A DNA stretch of 12,664 nt, from NCBI GenBank assembly GCA_034436045.1, contig DAOTVZ010000301.1, forward strand, positions 1 to 12,664, given 5' to 3'. The DNA comes from H111-94 sp034436045 (GTDB taxonomy: Bacteria > Chloroflexota > Ktedonobacteria > Ktedonobacterales > Ktedonobacteraceae). The stretch's first letter is position 1. Each line of letters opens with the position of its first letter. The notes beneath the pieces were generated by a model that was not told where the DNA came from, did no database searches, and saw only the letters and a program-made list of their open reading frames with translations. A program made the translations under genes and the position numbers. Positions 1 to 5,870 of this stretch are shown here, in pieces.

Positions 1-13
1 CGACAGGCGAACA

Positions 14-33
14 GGGTGTGATTCATCACGCCC
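14..33. repeat. REP-like palindrome, copy 1 (inverted orientation)
   Basis: Reads gggtgtgattcatcacgccc: two 9-nt arms around a TC centre, pairing fully if one G-T wobble is allowed. It is the reverse-oriented version of the palindromes at 58-77 and 305-324, whose centre is GA. The flank cgacaggcgaac at 1-12 recurs at 45-56, so a larger unit (about 44 bp) is duplicated here. The repeat field may continue left of the window. Confidence 0.7.
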
Positions 34-57
34 TGAAAGCGGAGCGACAGGCGAACG

Positions 58-77
58 GGGCGTGATGAATCACGCCC
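58..77. repeat. REP-like palindrome, copy 2
   Basis: Reads gggcgtgatgaatcacgccc: perfect 9-bp inverted arms with a 2-nt centre. The right arm runs straight into the first 50-bp tandem unit, whose initial cacgccc belongs to the palindrome. Identical to copy 3 at 305-324. It resembles the short extragenic palindromes (REP type) scattered in many bacterial genomes; no transposase for it is visible here. Confidence 0.75.
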
Positions 78-297
78 GGACGAGAGCGGCTCGGCGGGTT
101 AGATGGTGAAAAATCATCATCACGCCCAGACGAGAGCGGCTCGACGGGTTAGATGGTGAAAAATCATCATCACGCCCGGACGAGAGCGGCTCGACGGGTT
201 AGATGGTGAAAAATCATCATCACGCCCGGACGAGAGCGGCTCGGCGGGTTAGATGGTGAAAAATCATCATCACGCCCGGACGAGAGCGGCTCGGCGG
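71..297. repeat. Tandem array of 50-bp units, 4.5 copies
   Basis: Units lie at 71-120, 121-170, 171-220 and 221-270, followed by a partial unit at 271-297. Each starts cacgcccgga and ends aaatcatcat. Only a few positions differ: A for G at 128, and A for G in tcgacggg at positions 144 and 194. Every full unit contains gatggtga, an AAAA loop and tcatcatc (102-121 in the first unit), an 8-bp hairpin with one wobble pair. The length is not a multiple of three and no frame stays open, so the array looks non-coding. It lies downstream of the replication operon's last stop codon. Near-identity of the units suggests recent expansion by slippage or recombination. Confidence 0.9.
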
Positions 298-304
298 ACG
301 AACA

Positions 305-324
305 GGGCGTGATGAATCACGCCC
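305..324. repeat. REP-like palindrome, copy 3
   Basis: An exact copy of the 20-nt palindrome at 58-77. It closes the tandem array and lies 18 nt beyond the stop codon of the leftward ATPase gene. It could act as a transcription stop or mRNA-end stabiliser for that operon. No T-run follows it on the minus strand, so I do not call it a Rho-independent terminator. Confidence 0.75.
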
Positions 325-342
325 CTACGGGATGGTTTGCGT

Positions 343-1986
343 TTATTGTTCGCGGCGCATCAGGTAGGGGCGGCAATCGCGGGCGCGTTCCAGGTTGATA
401 ACCTGTACCAGACTGCTGTCAGACATGCGTGAGCGCAAACGGGCATCGATGGTCTGCAATCCGCTGGGATTGCACGTGATTACCGTGGGCATGCGCCAGT
501 TATAGCGGTAATTAAGCAATTGGAACAGCTTCTCGGTGGCCCAGGGCGTGGTATAGTGTGCGCCCAGGTCATCCAGGATCAGGATGGCGGCCTCGCGCAT
601 CTTGGAAAAGAGTTGATCGTAAACGTCGGTCGCCGAAGGGGCAAAAGCCGCGCGCAGATGGTCGAGCAGTTCCGGCACGACAGAGAACAGCACGACCTCG
701 CCATTAGCAAGGCACTGATTGGCAATCGCGGCCGCCAGATGGGTCTTGCCGCAGCCGTTGGTGCCAATCAACACCAGCCAGCCAGAAGGATTCTTCATAA
801 AGGCATAAGCGGCTTGAAATGCCTCTCGCACCGAGGGATGAATGCCCTGAACCTGCCAGTCAAAATTATCAAAGCTCTTGTCGCGGAAGGCCCTGATATC
901 GGAGAGTTCTAGCAACTGCTGCCTTCGCTTCTCGCGTCTCTCTGCCTCTTTGCATTGACAGGGCTGTGGCTTGCCGAATTGCGGATGCCCAAAGGGCACG
1001 TCGGCACGCAGAAAGCCCGCCCCCTTGCACAAAGGGCAGGGACCGCGTTGGCTGCCCTGGCTGCCACTCCCCGGATAGGGTGTTACAGGCGCGGTGGAGC
1101 GCGGCGGTATTGGTGTGATCTGGGGGGCCACAGGCTCGCGGGGCGCAAGCTGGCGCGTCATGTGCGGTGATCTCTGCACAACCTCTACCGTCGCAGTAGG
1201 GCGCTCTCGACCAGCGTTCAGGTTGGGTGCCGAGCGAGGATGCAGAGGCTGCGTCATACGCTGGAGCTGGCGGGTATGCTGCATTGCCGGTGTCACCTGG
1301 GACTGCATCGGTGTGGCAGGCAAGACCTCGACAGTGGCATCCTGGTAAACGACCGGCTCGTCCTCACCTTCCCAATCGCCGTAGCGCATACCGCTTTCCT
1401 CATCATCGGCATCCAGTTCGTTCAGTACATCAGCCTGGGGCGGTGGCAAATAGTCATCGGTGCGATAGCGGCGGCGCGAAATCTCATGATAGCCCTCATG
1501 GGGCGATAGCGAGCGCGTCACGGGCCTGCGCGCCGCCATCTCTACGTACTCGTCCTGCCGACGGGCAGGTGCCTGTCCCATCTCCGCGTCAGTATAATGC
1601 GGTTTTTGCGCATAGCCGGAGCGCGAAGAAGCTACGTTAGCCTCTGGCACGGAAGCCTCTCGGTAGGCACGCTCGCGCTGCACCTCTGCTCGCGCACGCT
1701 CAACGCTCTGCTCCGCGCGTGTAGACGGCTCGCGATTCGCATACCGCTGGCCCAGGCGCGCCTTCTGCTCCTGAAGCTGACGATGACGCGCTAGCGGAAG
1801 CGGAGCGGGTGCGGATACGGGCGGTGTCTGCGCCCAATGGGGTTTCTGCTCCGCCATCCCCTCTGCCGGGGCCGTTTCCTGGCGCACCGAAGCGCGCGCG
1901 CCCATCCCCATGTTGCCGGTAGGATAGGACGAGCGCCGGGGGTGCTCCGGTAATGTTCTCTCTATGATGTCGTTCAGGCTTTCCAT
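343..1986 (-). CDS. DnaC/DnaI/IstB-like AAA+ ATPase, candidate helicase loader, with long disordered N-terminus
   Basis: Probable replicative helicase loader acting on DnaB in the cytoplasm. Numbering is from the ATG at 1986 (547 aa). Residues 1-310 are low-complexity, rich in Pro, Gln, Arg and Glu, with no recognisable fold. A four-cysteine zinc-type motif follows, CPLC at 317-320 and CQC at 343-345. The AAA+ core has Walker A GTNGCGKT (408-415), Walker B ILILDDLG (468-475), sensor-1 TCN (504-506) and an arginine-finger-like LRSRM (517-521). Family members are usually about 250-320 aa, so the N-terminal extension is unusual. The start is chosen because GGAAGG (1996-2001) lies 9 nt upstream. 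An in-frame TTG at 2010 would add 8 residues but overlap the preceding gene by 37 nt instead of 13. It is the last gene of the dnaB operon. An IstB transposition helper is the main alternative, but no transposase accompanies it. Confidence 0.85.
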   Translation of the reverse strand: MESLNDIIERTLPEHPRRSSYPTGNMGMGARASVRQETAPAEGMAEQKPHWAQTPPVSAPAPLPLARHRQLQEQKARLGQRYANREPSTRAEQSVERARAEVQRERAYREASVPEANVASSRSGYAQKPHYTDAEMGQAPARRQDEYVEMAARRPVTRSLSPHEGYHEISRRRYRTDDYLPPPQADVLNELDADDEESGMRYGDWEGEDEPVVYQDATVEVLPATPMQSQVTPAMQHTRQLQRMTQPLHPRSAPNLNAGRERPTATVEVVQRSPHMTRQLAPREPVAPQITPIPPRSTAPVTPYPGSGSQGSQRGPCPLCKGAGFLRADVPFGHPQFGKPQPCQCKEAERREKRRQQLLELSDIRAFRDKSFDNFDWQVQGIHPSVREAFQAAYAFMKNPSGWLVLIGTNGCGKTHLAAAIANQCLANGEVVLFSVVPELLDHLRAAFAPSATDVYDQLFSKMREAAILILDDLGAHYTTPWATEKLFQLLNYRYNWRMPTVITCNPSGLQTIDARLRSRMSDSSLVQVINLERARDCRPYLMRREQ

Positions 1987-2732
1987 GCTTGCCTGCCTTC
2001 CGTTTCCCAACGCCGTAAAATGGCGCTGATATACCGCCAGTTACGTTTATTTAATAAAACCGCTTCACGAAAAGCCGACTCTATCCATTCGACCGGATAG
2101 CGGTCGGCAGCATCTTTTAATTCTTCTGCAATCATAGGTGAAAGTAATCCAATATTTTGCTCGTATAAGACAAAGATATTAGGCCGTTCTACCTGCACTT
2201 GTACTCTGCGGGTAGCCTCCCCTCCACCACCACCAGTCGTAAGTTGTCCGTTAGTGATAGTATATACCTGCGGCCCAGCCGCTGTTGCGGATGGTTTCTC
2301 TTCCATCAGCAGGCGTGCCGGTACCATCTCGCCCCCCTGCAACTCCTCCACCACTTTGCGGCTGCGCGCGGTGTTGAAGAAATACCACCCGATCACCTCA
2401 CCATCCTCCTTGCCCTCACTTATTAAACGAAGATGAATGCGTAGTAACGTCCCGCGCGCCACCGCCTGATCCAGCCCCTGTCGCAGCCGTTCTTCTGCCG
2501 GACGCGGGTCGCCCCGCCGCTTCAAGCTCCGTAATAAAACACGATCAGTCAGTAATTCGCGGTCACTGGCGCACTTGGGGTTGCCCCGCTTTTGCGCCAG
2601 CAGCCAGAAGAGGTGTAGCGTCACCTTGAGTTCGGCGCTATCCTCGATCTCCGGCACGAGTTCGGTAAAGAAAACCTCCGGCACCGGAATATAGGGACTT
2701 TTGCCCGAAGGGAAGCCGGCGAACGATGTCAC
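1974..2732 (-). CDS. DnaD-domain replication initiation protein
   Basis: 252 aa, GTG start. Residues 1 to about 110 are a basic helix-rich region that could be the winged-helix N-terminal domain of DnaD/DnaB-loader proteins. A Gly/Thr-rich linker follows (about 150-180, including five consecutive Gly). The C-terminal block at 184-245 matches the DnaD/DnaB-loader C-terminal domain: YEQNIG at 190-195, then YISAILRRW at 234-242, the typical YI..IL..W ending. In Bacillus such proteins bind DNA and help place the helicase with DnaI, and a similar job here is inferred. It starts 15 nt after dnaB and overlaps the ATPase start by 13 nt, suggesting translational coupling. The C-terminal domain DNA is AT-rich (38-40% GC in 2041-2160) against 75% in 2461-2520, an odd mosaic. 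The N-terminal domain assignment is less certain than the C-terminal one. Confidence 0.82.
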   Translation of the reverse strand: MTSFAGFPSGKSPYIPVPEVFFTELVPEIEDSAELKVTLHLFWLLAQKRGNPKCASDRELLTDRVLLRSLKRRGDPRPAEERLRQGLDQAVARGTLLRIHLRLISEGKEDGEVIGWYFFNTARSRKVVEELQGGEMVPARLLMEEKPSATAAGPQVYTITNGQLTTGGGGGEATRRVQVQVERPNIFVLYEQNIGLLSPMIAEELKDAADRYPVEWIESAFREAVLLNKRNWRYISAILRRWETEGRQAWKA

Positions 2733-2739
2733 GATCCTA

Positions 2740-2746
2740 CCTCCCC
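2740..2746 (-). promoter_or_regulatory. Ribosome binding site of the DnaD-domain gene
   Basis: On the minus strand GGGGAGG, 7 nt before the GTG at 2732. It decides the GTG start and lies immediately after the dnaB stop codon (2748-2750), as expected for a gene inside an operon. Confidence 0.8.
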
Positions 2747-2747
2747 G

Positions 2748-5369
2748 TTATTCTGTCGTTGGCGTCACTTCCAGGTCGTGGAAGCGCGTCTGGCTGGCCT
2801 GGAAGTACAGGCTCACTTCACCCACCGGCCCATTGCGATGCTTGGCCACGATGATGTCCGCGATGTTCTTGCGCTCCGTCTCCGGGTTATAGACATCCTC
2901 GCGGTAAATAAACATCACAATATCCGCGTCCTGCTCTATACTGTTGTGAACAACAATATTTGCTGCCACAAAGTTATGCAGCTCATCTACCGTTAAATCG
3001 TAGACTTCTTCTTCCCCATCAGGCTCAATACTAACAATAGAGTCCCAATACACATCACTACTAGCAAGACTTGCCAACTCCGAAGATTTGACTATCATTG
3101 CCACCTTAGCCGCCCTTTCACGACTTATATTCTGTTTATATAAACCTGTACCACAATAAGCCGTTCCAAGCGACTCTTGCATACTGCGCGTAGTAAGCCC
3201 TGCTACTTGCATAGCAGGTACTGCCAGCAACCGCCATACCTCACGAGGGACAATATCCCGATTGGTATTTGCAGACCGTAGAGCAAGGTACTCTACAATC
3301 GCTTCTTGATGTTTACTTTTATTCTGACCGATACCACCAATCTGCTCAAAAAAATGCCCGATATCACCTTTACCACTCACAACTATCTGATATTGCGCTC
3401 TCCCTTTAACTCCTTGTGCGTATTTTGAGAGTGTTGCATTAATGCCTAAACGGAGGAGTAACGATTGCACATCCTGCGCCAGCTTCAAGCTGCTTGACGC
3501 ATAATAAATGTTCACGTAGGACTTCTGTCCTTCACTTAAGTGTATACAGCCATCAGTAGCCCAGAGGTGCCGTAAAAAACATGCAATGCCTTCATGCGCT
3601 TGGGCAAATACCTTCTCAGGGACAAACTTTTCAAAAGAGCGTAAGCCAAAGATACCAAGATCGTCAAGCCATTGAGCAATTGGATTGCGTACATTATGTG
3701 TGAGCTGATAGCCTACAGCAAGATATACCTGATACCAGTCACGCTCTCGATGAATACGCGGCACAATAGCACTGCCAAATACTTTTATCGCCCGCTCAAC
3801 AACGATCTCAGCAAGCACAGGATCATTGGTCGTGTACTGTATTGTATGCCTCGGCAAAGTACAGCCATCACCAATAAGATGACCAAGAAGAGCTAACTCA
3901 TCGTCGCTCATAGTTGCATCTGTTGGCCCTGGTAACAAGCGGGGAAGTGCTATACGCTCATCCTTTGTCAGTTCATCCAGTCGCTTCCAACCATGAATTG
4001 TCAAGAACTTATGATTTGCGGTGGCACGAATTGTGCGTCCCAGTCCAGTCACCATTTTATAGACGGGTTTTCGGCCTGTGCCAAAGGCGTTTGTTACAGT
4101 GCGTGCTTCCAGTTTCCATGTTTCAGTATTCAAGGCCAACACGCGGAAACCCCGTTGCCCTACGAGTTGCTGGATAGGTCGATAAACACCCTCATCAGGC
4201 AAGTAGATCGGCGTCTCGCCTGTGAGGCAGCCCGACTCGCGCAGGTCTGAAAGTTGCGGCACCTTTGACTGACGGCTCTCAACTGCGCGCGACAACTGCG
4301 CCAGCGCCATGACGGGTATATTCAACTCACGGGCCAGCCCTTTGAGATTGCGGCTGATCTCGGAAATCTCTTGCTCACGGTTCTTATTGCGCGCACCGCC
4401 GGGGGCGCTCTGCATCAACTGCAAGTAATCCACGATAATGAGATCGATGCCGCGCTCGGCCTGAAGTCGGCGCGCCTTACTGCGCATCTCGACGGTGGAG
4501 ATGCCCGCCGTATCATCGATATAGATTTTGGCATCGGAAAGCGTATTCACGGCTTCTAGCAGGCGCTCCCACTCGTCATCCTCAATCCAGCCTGTGCGCA
4601 GACGCTGTTGATCGACACCGGCCTCCATTGAAAGAATACGCTGCACCAGTTGCTCTTTGCTCATCTCTAAACTGAAGATCGCTACCGACCGTTGGTACTT
4701 CACTGCCGCGTTATGGGCTAAACTGAGCGATAAGCTAGTCTTACCAACGGCTGGCCTCGCCGCCAGAATAATCAGGTCAGAGCGTTGCAGGCCGCCAGTC
4801 AGACGGTCCAGATCGGTAAAGCCGGTGGGAACACCGATAATGGTGCCGCGCCGCTCGTGCAGCATATCGAGCCGCTCCATGAACGTGGAGAGCAGTTCGC
4901 CAAGCGTAGAAAAGTCGGAATGTGAGTGCTTCTGGCTGATCTCAAAAATCAACTGTTCGGCCTTGTCGAGCGCGACATCCGCGTCGCCCTCCTCATAGGC
5001 TATCGCCGCGATCTGACCGGCGGCGTGAATGAGGCGGCGCAGAATGGCCGTGCGCTCAACGATGCGCGCGTAATATTCCACGTTGCCGCTGGTGGGCACC
5101 TGATTGACCAGCGAGGTGATATAGCCTGGGCCACCCACCTCCTCAAGTTGATTGAGACGCTCTAGCTCGTCACAAATCGTAATGAAGTCCGCCGGTTCGT
5201 GCGATTCATAGAGGTGCAGGATGACCTCGTAGATCGTGCGGTGCGCGTCGCGGTAGAAATCCTCCGGGCGCAGGAAGTCTGCCACCTGGGCTATCGCTTC
5301 CGGGTCGATAATAATACTACCGAGTACCCCGCACTCGGCTTCAATGTTCTGCGGTAATAACTTTTCCAC
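2748..5369 (-). CDS. dnaB: Replicative DNA helicase DnaB, intein-containing precursor
   Basis: 873-aa precursor; after intein removal the mature helicase would be 444 aa, normal for DnaB. It unwinds the parental duplex ahead of the replisome as an ATP-driven hexamer. Residues 1 to about 150 are the helical N-terminal domain that contacts primase and loader, opening with LLPQNIEAE. The RecA-like C-terminal domain has Walker A ARPAVGKTS (204-212) and Walker B IIVDYLQLM (311-319), followed by LAQLSRAVESR. The extein breaks after DLRESG (G380) and resumes with SIEQDAD (S810). The start is GTG at 5367-5369, chosen because MEKLLPQNIEAE matches the family N-terminus; GGTGAG just upstream is a modest ribosome site. 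First gene of the operon, with a promoter at about 5415-5423. An unspliced precursor should be inactive, because the intein splits the ATPase domain. Confidence 0.97.
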   Translation of the reverse strand: MEKLLPQNIEAECGVLGSIIIDPEAIAQVADFLRPEDFYRDAHRTIYEVILHLYESHEPADFITICDELERLNQLEEVGGPGYITSLVNQVPTSGNVEYYARIVERTAILRRLIHAAGQIAAIAYEEGDADVALDKAEQLIFEISQKHSHSDFSTLGELLSTFMERLDMLHERRGTIIGVPTGFTDLDRLTGGLQRSDLIILAARPAVGKTSLSLSLAHNAAVKYQRSVAIFSLEMSKEQLVQRILSMEAGVDQQRLRTGWIEDDEWERLLEAVNTLSDAKIYIDDTAGISTVEMRSKARRLQAERGIDLIIVDYLQLMQSAPGGARNKNREQEISEISRNLKGLARELNIPVMALAQLSRAVESRQSKVPQLSDLRESGCLTGETPIYLPDEGVYRPIQQLVGQRGFRVLALNTETWKLEARTVTNAFGTGRKPVYKMVTGLGRTIRATANHKFLTIHGWKRLDELTKDERIALPRLLPGPTDATMSDDELALLGHLIGDGCTLPRHTIQYTTNDPVLAEIVVERAIKVFGSAIVPRIHRERDWYQVYLAVGYQLTHNVRNPIAQWLDDLGIFGLRSFEKFVPEKVFAQAHEGIACFLRHLWATDGCIHLSEGQKSYVNIYYASSSLKLAQDVQSLLLRLGINATLSKYAQGVKGRAQYQIVVSGKGDIGHFFEQIGGIGQNKSKHQEAIVEYLALRSANTNRDIVPREVWRLLAVPAMQVAGLTTRSMQESLGTAYCGTGLYKQNISRERAAKVAMIVKSSELASLASSDVYWDSIVSIEPDGEEEVYDLTVDELHNFVAANIVVHNSIEQDADIVMFIYREDVYNPETERKNIADIIVAKHRNGPVGEVSLYFQASQTRFHDLEVTPTTE
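2943..4229 (-). other. DnaB intein (RESG/SIEQD site) with LAGLIDADG homing endonuclease
   Basis: 429 residues (C381 to N809 of the precursor). Splicing motifs visible: catalytic first Cys in CLTGETPIYL (block A), block B TANH (450-453), block F around DLTVDELHNFV with H798, and the terminal VVHN (806-809) followed by Ser+1. All residues for standard protein splicing are present. Two endonuclease dodecapeptide motifs are seen, LLGHLIGDG (494-502, Asp501) and FLRHLWATDG (598-607, Asp606). Both acidic residues are retained, so the homing enzyme looks intact (roughly 3300-3902). The insertion site is the one used by the cyanobacterial Synechocystis and the Rhodothermus DnaB inteins. The intein DNA is poorer in GC than the extein (40% in 3301-3360 versus 63% in 4801-4860), consistent with later horizontal arrival. 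Confidence 0.96.
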
Positions 5370-5394
5370 GACTCACCAGGACTGTCTTTACGTA

Positions 5395-5470
5395 GCAGGC
5401 AAAAATAATACTCAATTATAGCACACATGTTCGATGAAAACGCCCTCCTGTAGTATAAAAACAAGACAGC
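5395..5470. other. AT-rich stretch between dnaB and the DnaA-box cluster
   Basis: A run rich in A and T (for example caaaaataatactcaatt) lying between the dnaB promoter and the DnaA-like boxes. If the neighbouring boxes form an origin, this would be a natural candidate for the unwinding element. It also contains the dnaB promoter, which alone could explain the composition. No gene is seen in it. Confidence 0.35.
5415..5423 (-). promoter_or_regulatory. Extended -10 promoter for the dnaB operon
   Basis: The minus strand reads TGCTATAAT: a perfect TATAAT (5415-5420) preceded by the TGn extension. No good -35 is found 16-18 nt upstream, which is tolerated by extended -10 promoters. The predicted start of transcription is near 5408, giving a leader of roughly 40 nt before the GTG at 5369. 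The DnaA-like boxes begin about 130 bp upstream of it. Confidence 0.6.
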
Positions 5471-5552
5471 GTTATGCCATCAAAATTCAGGTGTGCCTTC
5501 CAAGTGTAACGAATATTATGCTGGAAATCAAATAGCCTTGCCGACCGAGCCA

Positions 5553-5718
5553 TGTGGATATGTGGATAACGCGACCGGGCGAGCCACGCTCAAATCTCAC
5601 CTTTACTTGACATAAAGATAGTTTTCCCCAACTTATCCACGACCTTTGCGCATTTATCCACAATACTCTACACATTTTTCCCCCACTTATCCACGAAAAT
5701 TGGTGCCGTTGTGGAAAA
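5553..5718. other. Cluster of DnaA-box-like 9-mers; candidate origin or DnaA-controlled region
   Basis: Compared with TTATCCACA: minus-strand boxes at 5553-5561 (ATATCCACA, one mismatch) and 5561-5569 (perfect), sharing one base. Plus-strand boxes are at 5633-5641 (TTATCCACG), 5654-5662 (perfect) and 5687-5695 (TTATCCACG). A further minus-strand box is at 5710-5718 (TTTTCCACA). That is six in 166 bp, two perfect, in a gene-free segment between divergent genes, one of which is dnaB. Such density is typical of bacterial origins and also occurs in DnaA-autoregulated promoters. No dnaA, dnaN or rpmH is in the window, so the origin reading is inference. An ORF covering these boxes (5487-5675, minus strand) shows no protein-like features. 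Confidence 0.7.
5607..5636 (+). promoter_or_regulatory. Possible promoter overlapping a DnaA box
   Basis: A perfect TTGACA (5607-5612) is followed after 18 nt by ACTTAT (5631-5636), a weak -10 that overlaps the DnaA-like box at 5633-5641. If used, DnaA binding would block it. The -10 matches only three of six positions, so support is thin. Confidence 0.25.
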
Positions 5719-5781
5719 GTTCATTCCCTTTTGTCATAAGATACCTGGGCTACTCGCCATAAAATGGCTCACATTGCCCTG

Positions 5782-5810
5782 TCGAAAGGGAGCGGTAAAC
5801 CGAAAATAAT
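5782..5810 (+). promoter_or_regulatory. Candidate promoter for eccC
   Basis: TCGAAA (5782-5787, 4 of 6 to TTGACA), 17-nt spacer, AATAAT (5805-5810, 5 of 6 to TATAAT). Transcription would begin near 5817 and give a leader of about 54 nt. The leader contains a small GCCTG/CAGGC inverted repeat (5830-5834 and 5845-5849) and the AGAGG ribosome site at 5856-5860. Moderate match only. Confidence 0.35.
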
Positions 5811-5870
5811 GATAGGCCCAATACAACGCGCCTGTAATCTTATTCAGGCACAAGAAGAGGTAACACGTGT

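Noticed and set aside
71..297. CRISPR array
   Set aside because: The 50-bp units are contiguous and nearly identical along their whole length, with no variable spacers and no cas genes nearby.
343..1986. IstB helper of an IS21-type insertion sequence
   Set aside because: No IstA transposase or terminal inverted repeats are seen, and the gene is embedded in a dnaB/DnaD operon.
1987..2010. TTG start adding 8 residues to the loader ATPase
   Set aside because: The ATG at 1986 has GGAAGG at good spacing and a smaller overlap with the preceding gene.
5487..5675. 62-aa minus-strand ORF in the intergenic region
   Set aside because: It runs across the DnaA-like boxes, has no ribosome site worth naming and shows no protein-like pattern; the repeats explain this DNA better.
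5731..5763. TTGTCA with CATAAA as an eccC promoter
   Set aside because: The spacer would be 21 nt, too long for a standard sigma-70-type promoter.
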